From the NCBI GenBank assembly GCA_033807695.1, contig CM066311.1:1860001-1924000 (forward strand): a stretch of 64,000 nt of DNA. Reading direction: 5' to 3'. Under the pieces are notes generated by a model. That model was not told the origin of the DNA, did not search any database, and saw only the letters and a list, made by a program, of their open reading frames with translations. Each line of letters opens with the position of its first letter. Position 1 is the stretch's first letter. This document shows, in pieces, positions 41,585-53,456 of the stretch. Both the position numbers and the translations under genes were made by a program. The stretch is from Daedaleopsis sinensis (Eukaryota > Basidiomycota > Agaricomycetes > Polyporales > Polyporaceae).

Positions 41585-44503
41585 ATGGACCCCTACAATC
41601 ATTTATATCACATTCAAGCTCCCCATAGCTGGCGCTCTGCGCAATCAGCTCCTCAAACTGTGCCTTCACAGGCTTCAGTTCGTCAACCCGCCCTTCCACT
41701 TCCAGCGCAACAGCCCGCCCATCCAGTCCGACAACCTCCCCCATCTCATTCCCAACAGCATACGCTGCCATCTGAGCCTCAGCGCCTTCATTACGACATG
41801 ACACCTTTTCGGGAGCTCTCGGGGGCAATCGCAAGGGCGTTCGAGAAGTACGAGATCTACACGGCCTCGCGCTTCAATCAGCTGGATGTCGCGATCGCGA
41901 ACCTCGCAAAGCACTCAGGGGACACCAGGGAGGCTGTCAAGGCGTTACGTGAGGAGTCTGTGACGAAAGATCATCTCGAGCGCGCTCGCAAGGAGTCCCA
42001 GGACGGCCTCGACACCATCCGCGCTATCGTCAGACAAGCTACGGCCGCGTCCTTGACCAAGTTCGAACGCCTCGAAAACGTCATTGGCAACCCTAATGCA
42101 CTCCACACCAACGAGAAGCCGTCTTCTGTTCTGGGACGCATGGGTCGGCTGGAATGCGCTATGATGGAGCTCACCGAAAGCGTGAGCGACCCCGACGCCG
42201 CACGTCCTCCTGTGATCAGACATGAGGCGGCGGTGAACACCAGCCCTATTTTGCACCCCACCGCCGACGTCGGTACAGACGTGCTTGATCTACTTCTCCC
42301 AATCCAGCTCGTCGAGTCCGGAGTTCAGGCGGAGATTCGAGAGAGTCCTTCGAGCTTCCTTGGTATGGCGACTCACACGATCACTGAAGGTATGGATCGG
42401 TTTCGCTCAAACAATATGGCACTGACCCATGGGCTATGGTCGCGGCAGAGATGCCTTTCACGTCAGCATGTTCCGTTCAGACTTTGGTCCCCGCATCATG
42501 GGATCCGGTAGACGATGATACTGGTCAGTCGCGCCACGCATATAGTACGTCCTCCGTTCCTGATAACCCTCATAGATAGCCTTGTTTCTTCGAGCTCCCG
42601 GGGGGCTACTTCGCCTGTTATGTCGACGACGTCTCCAGCTTTCCCATCGGGAGAGCCAAGCTCATCTACAGGTCACCTTCGCCGAGATGCTTCGATTCTC
42701 GATGAGCAAGAAATCATCGACGCTCTGGTCGCAGGGTTGGAGGATTGTACTCAGCCTTTACCTCCGAGCCAACAATTACCGAACAAGGACGTCGCCACCT
42801 TGACTCGCAGTGCCATGCAGGATCGACCTCTCTCCCCCATATCCTCGCATATCGCGTCGATCTCAACTCCCGCCCGCTCGTTGACCCCCGCACAACCACG
42901 TCGTCCTATTGTTCAGGAGCTCCCACCACCATCACGGCTAAGCCAACACCCTCAGCGCCCACATGATCCTCCCCTTTATCAAGAGTTTAGAAGGCCATCG
43001 ATGATTGCTCCACATCCTGTCTCGTCTCTCTCCAGCCTCTCCCTCCGAACGCTGTCTGGTCTCTCATCACCGCTCTCTTCACCTCCGATCATCCCAGCAG
43101 ATACAGCAACATCGACCCCCCGTCAATCTGTGCCTACAGGACGTGTGTCGTCGCCCTCACTCTCTACCATGTCGTCTCTGTCATCCCTGGATTCGGAAAC
43201 CTACTATCGGCCCGTACAGCACACCATGTCTGCTAGCACCTCACGCACTACGAACACCAGTATCAGCGCCCCAATGAAGATCAAGGCAGAGCGTAAGGCG
43301 AATGACCGGCCCGCGAAGAGGCGCAAGACAACCGCGTCCACGGCCACCTTCTATAACCTCGACCAGACCTCACATGCGACCGATAGAGGCGGGAGTAGCA
43401 CTAATGGCAGGGGAGGAGGGAGGGGTCGTGGACGGGGTGGCTCCGCATCGAAGGCAGGACGTCCGCGGAAGAATCAGCTAGTGATCACGCCGGTGAAGAT
43501 GGAGAAGCAAAAGCCCGTTTCCCAACCTACTGCGTCGTCCTCAGAAGGTGCGGCGAACACGGAGAGGACGCGCTACGAGCCGCCGAGGATCGGGACAGAT
43601 TGTCCCTGGCCTGCAAAAACTGGGGATGAGTCCCATCGAGAGGTACGCACATGTTCTACCTACATCCTTACAGGAGCTGACGCTGCGCGTGTAGTTCGTG
43701 GCGTGCGATTAGTGAGGAAAGACATTGCGAGGACGCGGGCGAGATGCTGATGGTTGCGACTCCTCTAGCTGCGAGGGCTGGTACCACTTCGGCTGCGTCG
43801 GGCTCAAGTCGGGAGACCCGCGGCTCGAGCCCAACGCCGAGTTCATTTGCCCCCCATGCGAAACGTCAAGGTGCGTCGCTCAGGCAGGTGGAGCATACTC
43901 AGTCCGCTCACCCATCTTCATGCATTGCAGCGAGATTCGTGAGTTTGACCCCTTGCCGCCCCTCGTTCCTCGCGCGCAGGACCTAACATCACAGACCTAA
44001 CATCGCGTCTCACAGGGGAGCAGCGCCGGAACGTGCGCTACAAGGACGCCGCGTGTCTGCGGCCGGATTGCGACCATCCGGAGGACACCAATGAGTACTT
44101 CGTCGAGCGCATTATCGGACGGCGGCCGTACAGCGCGAAATATGACAAGGACGTCAGTCCGGACACGGACTTCATGTGGCTGGTAAAGTGGGACGGGTAC
44201 GCATTCCTTCCTGATCTGTCGTCTGTGTCCGTCGTTCTGACTATCACGTCACACCTGTTTCCACCCGCCCGCGCTGCGGTGTTTGCGCGGTCGTCGTCCC
44301 CTTGCATATTGACACGTAAATTGTGTAGGTACAAGGCAGATTTGGCGACGTGGGCCCCGAAAGCCCACTTGGGCGAGTGCGCTCGCATCATTGAGGAGTT
44401 CGAGCTGGCCGCCGAGATCGAGGGCCGCAGACTCGACGCACGCGACGCGCTGATCTTGCTGAACGAGGCCAAAGCTGTTGGCTGGGATTTGCTGCGCATA
44501 TGA
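41585..44503 (+). CDS. PHD finger-chromodomain protein
   Basis: Eight exons: 41585-42362, 42449-42523, 42576-43642, 43695-43711, 43769-43870, 43931-43938, 44016-44196, 44329-44503. They sum to 801 codons, 800 residues. The N-terminal 80 residues are Pro/Gln-rich, followed by coiled-coil-like helices, a Ser/Thr/Pro-rich stretch and a basic region (RPAKRRKTT) with a GRGGGRGRGRGG run and AGRPRKN AT-hook. A PHD finger follows (FVACDYCEGWYHFGCVGLK, then CPPC), then a chromodomain (YFVERIIGRR, FMWLVKWDGY, TWAPKAHL). PHD and chromodomains read methylated histone tails, so this is probably a chromatin-associated regulator. Exons of 17 and 8 bp carry the PHD core and the linker; without them the frame hits stops. 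Confidence 0.87.
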
Positions 44504-44986
44504 CGCTCGCCTGCGAGTTATTTGTTTTGCCCCCCTTGCCTCCCCCAGCCCTTGCGCACCGTATCTCGTACGATGCCATTTATCCTATCGCCAAAAACGG
44601 TTGAAGACGCATGCAGTCTTCTGCCAGCAAAGACCTACCTTATACGTTCCTCACAACTCTTCCCATACCCCACGACCTACTAATCGCGAAATGTTGATAC
44701 TTCGCCCGTTTAGTTATGCGCTAATATCCCCCTTATGCAACGGCCTCCCAGTATGTTTTGTCTCTAGTCTCTAGTAGTAGTATCTCATGTTTGCTGCTTA
44801 TTGCTGTTTTGTCATTCCGCTCTCGAAGCTTTGATCCCGCTCTCGAAGCTCTGATCCTATACAGCGTGCTCGTCTCGTATAAATTCCACTTCAGGTCAAC
44901 AGCGTTCATACAAAGACCATATGATAGAGAGAACCATCAAAACCCAGTCATCGTCCGTTATCGTCCTCGTCATCGCCATCCCGTGC
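44504..44986. other. Intergenic between convergent genes
   Basis: About 480 bp. A tandem CGCTCTCGAAGCT(C/T)TGATC repeat, two copies near 44818-44851, is the only structure seen. Confidence 0.5.
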
Positions 44987-47857
44987 TCATACTGCAGCTA
45001 GGCCAAGGTGCATGAGGTCCCGGCGTGCCGTAGTCCTCTGAGCCATATTTACCCTCCTCCACTTCCACCACCTCCACCTCCGAGTCATCAGCCGAAACAG
45101 TAACCGAACTGTCGCGCCTAGCATCATCGAAGTTCGCCGTTTGACCTGTAGCGAAGTAAAGAATTTCTGATCCCCGCTCACTACAGTCGCGCAGACGAGT
45201 AGCGCAGTCACAGCAACAGCCACACTCGCGACAAGAATAGTGGCGATACTTGTGTTATAGAGGCATTCCCAGCAAATGGCCGCGGAGAAGGTGATTAGCC
45301 TGTGGTAACGATGAGCCTGAGACGGGGCACACTCCTCGGCAGATACAGTCGCGCTGGTAGACTCACGCCCAAAGGAACAACGCTGTTGGGATGCTAAGAA
45401 CGATTGCGATGTTCTCCAGACTCCTGTTCGTGACACACGTTTGCGCGCCGAGGAAGTAGCGTTCTGCCTAAGGGTCGGGGTTCAGTACACAGAACACAGA
45501 AGATATACGAGGTTCGCGCATGTGGTTATTATAGCGAGACTCTAACCAATTCCGCCGTTGTCCCGCTAGTAACGTGCAGGCAAAGATGTTGCCGATACTT
45601 AGCACCATGGACACATAACTGATTATCTGCCCTGTAGATCGATCGGGGCCATTTCGATCAATGCTTTGAATAGCCAAGAAGCTCACATTGGCAGTGAGGA
45701 TAACCGTGGACTGCGAAGAAAAAGTAAACAATGAGTGATCCTGTAGAACAGGCTATTGCAGCAAGAAGCGCAACAAACGGGTGTGATAGATGATGTCAAG
45801 CCCTCCTCGAACTCGTCTATGAACTTCTTCCATAGGTAGACATTGAGCATCTTGTCAACCCATACATGTTGTAGACGGTCGAAGTAGGTTTTCGGAGCGA
45901 AGAAGAAGAGGGAATTAGCGCATTTGAAGTGCCACGTTGGTTTATGTGGTATATTCTGATATGCACTGTAACGACTGTCGATACGTGCGTAGCGCTCCCC
46001 ATGATAGCGTACGAATCGCTCCCATTCTGTGTAAGATGTTGTGTCAGACAGCATAGTAGATGAGACACTTCCCGATGTTGCAAACGGTCGTAGCGACCAC
46101 GTACCTAAGGATTGTATCGTCCTTCCTGAAGCGCAGCTTTATTGTAAGACGAGAACAGTGATGAGATACTTAGGCTTACCTAGGATAGCAACATTATTGG
46201 CTGGTTCTGCCATTGGTGGCGATTCGGTAGTATCTGACATAGCAGCGCCATAAATGAGTGAACGAGGTCATCAATTATGCAGTGCGAGCAGGCTCACTTC
46301 TTTCCGCATCGTCAGCGATCTCCTTGAGGAGTCGCAATATTTCGCGAAGGTCGTCGTCGCTGTATGTACTTGTCCACGACGACGACTTACTGGTCAGTTG
46401 ATCTGTAGAGCGCCGTGAGAAACGTAGACATCTTCGACACTGAGTAATAACAAGACCGACCGAACAGCAGGAAGCGCACGTCTTCTCGTATCGAGCGTAT
46501 GAACTCATGCCTAATAAACCGGCCATGCGGGAACATGAAAATATGGTCCCTGCCGATCAACTGCATCAATATAGCTCCTGCCATAACGCAGTTCAGTAGT
46601 TCAGTACCAGAACTGGGCATGTGCAGAGTGTGCTGTAGTTGGCGACCATCAGTACTATCCAGATTGCTACCATGAACCATCATTCAGAGCTTACAGAGGT
46701 GTTCCTGACTCACGACCCTTACATCTGGTGAGCCGTGCGTGAAGAAAGGGTTAGCTGGGCAGTCCCGAAGCCAGTAGACTTCATGCTTCGCTATGTCGCA
46801 CACATAGTAGTAGGCGACACGTCCAATTCCCCACTCGCGCCGCATATGGATACCGACTTCGATCGCCATGGTATTCAAGTCGGCTTCAGGTTCAAGGTTG
46901 TATATCTGTCGGAGGTGTGTACTAAACCAGTCTACAATGCCATCCATTGCGCGCAGACTGGATTCGTCAAAGAGGTACACGTTGGTGTAGAATATCTAAA
47001 TCGTTCTAGTCAGCAAAGTGGGAAACAGTTTATCGGAGTACTCACCTTGTACTTGAAATACATCGACCCTTCTGGGTGCACAAAGGATTCCCAGCGAGTG
47101 TCCGCGCTGTCATCTCTTACCAAAGTACGAAGTTAATACTTGTGACCATTGTCGAGTGATCTTTGCCTCACCTAACCGGAATATTGTTTCCACCGGGAAT
47201 CTCTATGTATGGATTATCTTGATCCAATTTGCTGCGACAGTAGGATTGGTTTGCCGCCATACATACGAGCACGATATGCGACTCACATTTGATCCCTTCT
47301 ATTATACCGCAAGTATTGAATGAACGCCACGGGGACGGGCAACAGTCTCACGTCGACCGTATCGATTCGAAGGTCCTCGGGTTTGGGGGGATCTTCCGGC
47401 TGGTATTGTTCTGGATTGCGCACTCCAGCCGCGGGCAAATCCTGACCACGATGTTCTTGGGAAGATTCGCTGGCAGTTCGTAGCGTCGTCATTACATGAA
47501 CCTCAACGGGCTGATGTGAGCTCACGAAGTTCCGGGAAATTCTGAGTGGCTAGTGGTTCTTGTTGGAGCCGTCACTGCAGAGACGCTCTCGAGGTTAGGC
47601 CGGTCGTCCTCCTCGGCAGCATACAGCTCCTCGGTCGTCGTGGCCACGAGCAACGTATCCCGAACAGTCACATCACCGGTCGTGGACTCTGCCGGGGATG
47701 CGGTAGACGTGATCAGCGGAAGAGGCGGATAGCGACTGGATTGTGCTTGCATAAGGTCTTGTCCGGAGGAGTTTCGGGAGGGTACATGATCGAACGAATC
47801 TCCTGAGCTCATGCGAACAATTGAGAGGTAAGGAGAGTCAGGAGGAAAGAGGCGCAA
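44987..47857 (-). CDS. Mushroom-specific membrane protein with WW-like HPEG motif
   Basis: Multi-exon gene; the outer bounds are sure, not all internal junctions. The N terminus is Ser/Thr-rich and disordered (start 47857, or MSSGDSF at 47812). Then comes a WW-like segment, RWESFVHPEGSMYFKYK, near 47050-47100. A conserved region follows with IVDWFSTHL, VAYYYVCDIAKHEVYWL and HGRFIRHEF, then LFFFAPKTYFDRLQHVWVDKM. The C-terminal part holds hydrophobic segments (ILTANVSFLAIQS, IISYVSMVLSIGNIF, LENIAIVLSIPTALFLW, ATILVASVAVAVTALLVC). This arrangement is a lineage-specific family common in Agaricomycetes; no biochemical function is known. A probable junction is TC|C at 47520, joining FPGTS to ESSQEH. 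Confidence 0.7.
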
Positions 47858-49667
47858 CTTGCACGGTGCATGAGTAGCACATGAAAGTTTTTATACAGGA
47901 TGTTGACATAGGATGAGTGGATTCCTGCAGCGACGTGTGTTACACGTGTTGGGTCCACTGGCATAGTGGCATCCACTGGCACAGTGTCATCGAGCGCACA
48001 ATAAGCGGACTCGGGCGGACTACTTAACATCATACTTAGTCTAATTGTGTCGGTGAGACACAACCTTCTATGACCGATTGGCTCACCCCGGACACCCGGT
48101 GGACGGTGGACGACGTTACTCGGCCTCACGGGTGTTGTTGCCGCGGGGTCCAAGGAGCGAACCAGCCTATGAACGAGGCTACAAAGTCAGACGGGTATGA
48201 GACGAGTAACCATACATAGTAGGTAGGTCGTTGAGCTCAGGAGCGAGTGATAGATCGAGTTGGTCGTGGGCGAGTGGCAATGTCATGTAGTAGTTTCGTA
48301 GAAAGGAACATAGACGCCTGAAATAAATTCTTTCCAGAATCGGTCGCGAGCCACCGCCACCGTCGAATCAACCACTGAGCGACTCATTTTCCCTCCTCCT
48401 TTCTCTCTGCGTCTCGTGAATCCCTAAGCTCGACTTAGGTTTTGGATGCGACCTTCTGCGGCCCCTTGAGAACCCTACTTACCGTCGCGGTCATCGCCAC
48501 TTCTGTAACTTGAAGCGAAGTTCATGTTGTCGACATGATGACAAGCATTGTGACAGCCTCGTGGACCGTTCCGCACAATCCGAAGACTCTACGGGATCCG
48601 CGCGAGGTTTGACCACGGAGGAAAGAACTTGAAGGAGAGGGAACGCGTCGAGGATACTGAACGTAGATGAAGACACCTCCCTTCCTCCTCGACCCATCGA
48701 ACCCGGGGTCCGAAACATTTTACCATGCTATTCGTTCTTCAAGACCGTGACCGCCCAGCCTATATCGCGCCTTCGGACCAGTGATTCTGTCATTATAAGT
48801 ACTGTCTATCCGCTACAGTTATCCGGGCTTACGCTAAACAGCGGAATCTAGAAGCTCGGCGATGCTTTGAGAGCATATTCGGAAGCAGGCATGTCCATGG
48901 GCCATAACCAATTGCCAAATGCTAGCTCAGGAGCGCAAATAGCGAGGTCATGATGTTAAAGCTTGCGTGATGCCCATTGAGTGCACCATGACATGTCTAG
49001 GAGTGACATTGACGGGTTAAACTCTTTGAATGGCATAAGGAGGCTGAGGAGCGGAGATGGGTACTACAGGACAGCCCCGTACTGACCTGTATGGTGGCTG
49101 CGACATGAGCTAGCTTGATTAGTATACAATATCAACAGCAGCATCAGCCGTAACCGAGCGTCAGCGTCTGGGAATAGAAGACCCGTCGGCCAAGGACTTC
49201 GAGAAGCTCTCCGACCGGATGTGTTTCGTGTCCGGACGCTCTTGGGTTTCGTACATGTGCTGTCCTAACTTTGTGAGATTGAGAGAGGGAGGTCAAGAAT
49301 GTAAGTCATTCCCGTGTTCTATGACTCTACCGAAACATCATGGAACTCTACCGTTACGTACCATAACTGTAAATCTCCTACCGTCTACTACTCCGTCATC
49401 TACAATCGTTCACGACAACTGACACATTCTAAAAAACATTCCAGGTCAATCAAGCCGCTGATTATCAAGGAAGGATCCTTCTACGAACGCGGACGTCCGA
49501 GTCTTGATTTCCAGTGTAGAGCTAGAGAATCAAGCGGATGCTCCCGCCAGATTCTATCAGCTCAGGCATATGGCGCAGCCGGAAGCGCGTTCTATACCTC
49601 CCGTTGCTGCAACAGTCGCGCGGACCTGCACGCATCCAGTCAGCAATATGCCCACGCGCCCAAGGAA
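47858..49667. other. Intergenic, nothing recognised
   Basis: About 1.8 kb without a convincing gene. Short open frames on both strands (for example 48491-48718 minus) have no recognisable family and no splice-supported extension. Confidence 0.5.
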
Positions 49668-51176
49668 TCACTCACGACAGTAGTCCTCCCCGTCTCGCAT
49701 CACGATCCGGCACACCGCCATCCGCGCCAGCTCCAACACGTCCCTCTCCTCCACGAAGCAGCAGTTGATCACCCCGACCTCCTCGATCGGGTCCGACAGC
49801 GGCCCCGGCGCGCCCGCGCGGGCGTCCCCTGCGACGACGTGTCGGCTGCGCACGAGGTCCACGAGCGCGCGGCCGTGGAGCAGCCCGCACCAACGCAGGG
49901 CGACGCGTGCGAGGCGCGGACAGAGCCCGCGCGGGCCCCGCAGCAGGCCGAGCGTCGCGTCCGAGATGGACGACTCGTGCAGCCGGAGCTCGCGCAGCGC
50001 GGGGAGCGCGCCGAAGCAGGTCGCAAACGTCTCTGGGGCGAGGTCGATGTCGTGCAGCTCGATCAGCTCGAGCGGCGGCGCGGACTGCTCGAGGTAGCGG
50101 GTGAGGCTCGGTCCGATCGGCTGCTGGCGGTAGCCGACGTCCTCGAGCGAGCGGAGGTGGAGGCGGCGGAGGGCTGGGGTGTGGAGGTGGGGCAGCAGCT
50201 CGTTGAGGTCCGTGGGGCCGTACAGAGTGAGGGTCGTGAGGTCGGGAAGGGAGACGATGCGGGCCTGATCTTCCTCGGGGACGAAAGGCTGCTCGTAGAC
50301 CAGGGGCATAGTCACCGTCAGGTTGCGAAGCTCGAGGAGCGGCTCCAGTGTGCCGATGATGGACGCAGCTGAGAGAGGCCGGTGGGCAGGGCTTTCGCGG
50401 ACCTCGATAGTGAGGTCGTTGATGTGGCTAGGGAAAATCGGCACCGCTGGGACGACGCTCGAGGAATATCTCATGGAGGACAACCTCGGTGCACGATCGG
50501 TTGTGAGTAGCGTGAGGTTCAGTTCACCGCCTGCATCGGCGCTATCCATCGCGTTCGTCCAGACTTCAACACGACGTAGGGTTGGCATGCTGCGATGACA
50601 TTGGGAGAGAATGAAGTCGGCGTGTCGAAGAGTGTCCGTCTCGATCTTGAGCGAGAACCACTGCTCGCTGCGCGCAGTTAGGAGGTCTAAGAGCCCTTGC
50701 ATCTGCCACTCTGGGACATGGTGCGATGCCGCGACGGTGACATGGAGGTCCGCAGCTCGCGCCATGTTGAGCCAGAACCGCGTCCGGTCATATACGTTCG
50801 CGTCGTCGCATCGGACGTAGATGTGGGACCACACCTGGGGGGCGTGCGCCGCCTTGCGCCATGCAGAGCAGACGTGGGATACGACAACAGGTGCACGCGT
50901 CCACCCGCCCTCGACGCAGTGGACGAATATCTTGATGAGCAGCTCCTCCGGGAGACGTCGGGCAAGGGTGATAAGCCCGCAGCAGCGTGCGATATCGGCT
51001 CGGTGCTTGGCCTGGTCGTATTGCAGCTCCCTGACTTGCTCCAGAAGACGTTGGATACGGTCCTCAAGAGTGCCTATGGCCTCCTCATGTCGCTGTATCC
51101 TGTTGTGAACGGATTGAATGACTTCCGGCGTGGGTTCTAGTCGGAACTGCAGTCGGTCGGCCTCGGAGAGGTGCAT
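49668..51176 (-). CDS. F-box protein with N-terminal coiled coil
   Basis: A single exon of 502 residues. Residues about 15-60 form a coiled coil (IQRHEEAIGTLEDRIQRLLE). The F-box follows at about 72-112 (ARRLPEELLIKIFVHCVEGG, then VSHVCSAWRKAAHAPQVWS). This coiled coil-F-box layout, with W-S after the box, is the most common F-box type in Agaricomycetes. The rest is a leucine-rich-like fold (LPDLTTLTLYG, LRRLHLRSLED, LPALRELRLHESSI). It is divergently paired with the F-box pseudogene at 51558, 380 bp away. It probably recruits a target to an SCF complex; the target is unknown. The 3' half is extremely GC-rich. Confidence 0.83.
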   Translation of the reverse strand: MHLSEADRLQFRLEPTPEVIQSVHNRIQRHEEAIGTLEDRIQRLLEQVRELQYDQAKHRADIARCCGLITLARRLPEELLIKIFVHCVEGGWTRAPVVVSHVCSAWRKAAHAPQVWSHIYVRCDDANVYDRTRFWLNMARAADLHVTVAASHHVPEWQMQGLLDLLTARSEQWFSLKIETDTLRHADFILSQCHRSMPTLRRVEVWTNAMDSADAGGELNLTLLTTDRAPRLSSMRYSSSVVPAVPIFPSHINDLTIEVRESPAHRPLSAASIIGTLEPLLELRNLTVTMPLVYEQPFVPEEDQARIVSLPDLTTLTLYGPTDLNELLPHLHTPALRRLHLRSLEDVGYRQQPIGPSLTRYLEQSAPPLELIELHDIDLAPETFATCFGALPALRELRLHESSISDATLGLLRGPRGLCPRLARVALRWCGLLHGRALVDLVRSRHVVAGDARAGAPGPLSDPIEEVGVINCCFVEERDVLELARMAVCRIVMRDGEDYCRE

Positions 51177-51557
51177 CTATAAGTTGAACAGAAAGCTGAG
51201 GGTGAGTGGCGTCGAGATGCGCAAAGTTCAATGCTGTTACATATGTACTCACACTGTACAGTTACCAGCAGGCCATATTAGTGTCGTGTGCCAGTAGTTC
51301 GACCTTCGTGGCAGTTCGGGTAAGCCTCGAGAGGGTTCGAGACGATTACCATTTGTGGTGATTGAGGCTCGCTGAGTAATATACGCGTCAGGGCAGGGAT
51401 CAGACGCCCAGACACCCACTGCAAGTTCAACACAACATTGCCACAACTGCCTGGCATTGCCTGTGAAGTTCGTTGCTAACATGAACATGGTAAAGGGTTT
51501 ATACTGTGCGAACGCCTGGGCTAACTACTAGTAATGCAGAGCCCACAGTATTGATCA
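51177..51557. promoter_or_regulatory. Shared upstream region of the divergent F-box pair
   Basis: About 380 bp between two divergent F-box genes. No TATA box was judged convincing. Confidence 0.35.
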
Positions 51558-53061
51558 ATGTTCATGCACAAGATTACCATGCAGCACTTCGAGTCCGAAT
51601 GGGAGTCTGAGCCTCCACGAGACATCGCACACCAAGACACGGACCTTTCTTCGATCCCTCTCGAGATCTGCTACTCTGTCATAGAGTGTCTTCAGGGAGA
51701 CAAGGCCGCCCTTGCGCAATGCACTCTTGTATGCCAAGCCTGGCTTCACCCAGCGCGCACGCATCTGTTTCACGCAATCCGAGTCGATATCGCTCTGGAG
51801 AGTGACGAGATCTTCGATCTCTTTCGCAGATTCATTCTCAACAATCCTGTAATTGCCTCTTACATCCGACATCTTGTTTTTGATGGCTCGTCGCTACTAC
51901 GCGACAGGGATGATCTCGACGACCTGTACTCCCTCTGCAAATCCTATCGGAAATGGTCCCTGCGCTCCCTCGCATCCAGGTTCTCAAATTGATAGATCTC
52001 GCCCTCGACCCCAAGAGATCAGACGACATCGGACCAGCTCTACAAGACTGCATGAATGTCTCCGATAATCGCCACCATCGCAAGGATGGGCTCCCCGGGC
52101 AGTCATCCCTTGAGGAACTCCACATCAATTCATGCTCCACCAACGGCCATCCGAGCCATACCGTGGCTGACACCATGGCCACGCTTCGTCTCTTTCACAC
52201 CGTCGACCGCCTCGTTTGGGAGCTCGCTTTCTGGGCCCATCCTGGTCCTGGAGATACCACGGCGATCCCCGAGCAGTCTTCGTCTTCGGTGCGAGTCGAC
52301 GCGATGGAGCTCAAGCTAAACCACTTGTGGTGGAAGAGCGCCGTGGCCGTGTTACCAACTATCATTCTGCCGCATAGCCTCTCCACGATGTCCGTCCACG
52401 CCGCGATCTTCTGGAGCGAGGTGTGCACGATCGGCACGCTGCTCCGGACAGTTGGTCGGAACCTCAAGAACTTCACCCTCAACCTCTACAGCCCGATCGG
52501 TTGCCGTCGCATTCCCCCGCCCGGTGAGGTATCCGTCTGCCGATACGTATACACAGCGCACAATACGTACGTTTGCGCTCATGTGTCCACGGTTGCCGAG
52601 ACTCACTCTTGCCACCGCCAGGCACTCTCGCCGAAATCGCCGCCGGAATCTCTGCGGATGGTCTGTCGAGGCTGGAGACGCTCGGATGCACGCTGAGCGT
52701 AGAGGACCCTGCGGATGTCGGCTGCCAGTGGCTCTCTGTCATCGCCGCACTCATCTTCACCGCGGGCCCGTCGCTGCGCACCGTCCAGATCGCCATCCAG
52801 GCAGACAGCGGCGCTCCTGGTGCCGATGCAGACATGGACTGGGTGCAGCTCGACCAGAGCATTGGCGCGCATGCTGGGCTGCAAGCGGTGGAGGTCGTCT
52901 TCCGCTGTCGTCCGAACGACCCGCCGAACACGACGGGCCCTGACCCGGAGGAGGTCGTCAAGAACAGTCTGCGCGCGGCCTCTGCGAGGGGGGTCGTCCA
53001 TGTCGCGATTGAAGTGTCCGTACCTCTCGCTGGTCGCTCTCACAATGACACTAGATGCTGA
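51558..53061 (+). pseudogene. F-box-like protein gene with a one-base frameshift
   Basis: The first part encodes an F-box-like N terminus (LSSIPLEICYSVIECLQGD, then CTLVCQAWLHPARTHLF) and DDLYSL. At 51933-51938 the frame changes: the sequence CTCTGCAA has to be read as if a base were missing after CTC to continue with QILSEMVPALPRIQVLKLIDL. The second part runs to a 98 bp intron (52524-52621) and ends at 53061. There is no room for an intron at the frame change. The product would be about 450 residues if intact. It is either a recent pseudogene or a sequencing error. The start could also be the ATG at 51582. Confidence 0.72.
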
Positions 53062-53456
53062 CTTCGCTGTACGCCAGTGGCTCTTATCGTAGTCACTATA
53101 TGCCGGTTTGGTGAAGGCCCGCGGATTCGCGCTCTCATTGTGGTTTCAATTGCGTCATTACAGCACCATTCCATGCCCGCGCACAAGCCAATAAGTTCGA
53201 TATTCTAATTTCTTCGCACTTGCCGCAGACTCCAGAGAGTCTCGCCGGGGATTCGCTCAATGACCACCGTATGACCCTTCCCGGCGGCCCATCGTTGCAA
53301 TACACTCGGACGCATACTGCTGTTTATCAGAATCAGCCACTCGATGCATTGGGGCTCGCTGAGTAATGTGCGATAGCGCCGGATTCTACAGACCGTACAT
53401 ATATATGAGCGATTGTTCAGGTAGTGAGCGATTGTTCAGGTAGTACACTAACAAAT
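53062..53456. other. Intergenic, nothing recognised
   Basis: About 395 bp between convergent gene ends. A 20 bp direct repeat (GAGCGATTGTTCAGGTAGT) occurs twice near 53407-53443. Confidence 0.5.

Noticed and set aside
43695..43770. Two adjacent stops (TAG TGA) right after FVACD, apparently destroying the PHD finger.
   Set aside because: A 57 bp GT..AG intron (43712-43768) removes both stops and gives a perfect PHD core with the correct frame, so the gene is intact.
49314..50372. 352-codon plus-strand open frame.
   Set aside because: Complement of the very GC-rich 3' half of the coiled-coil F-box gene; no family features.
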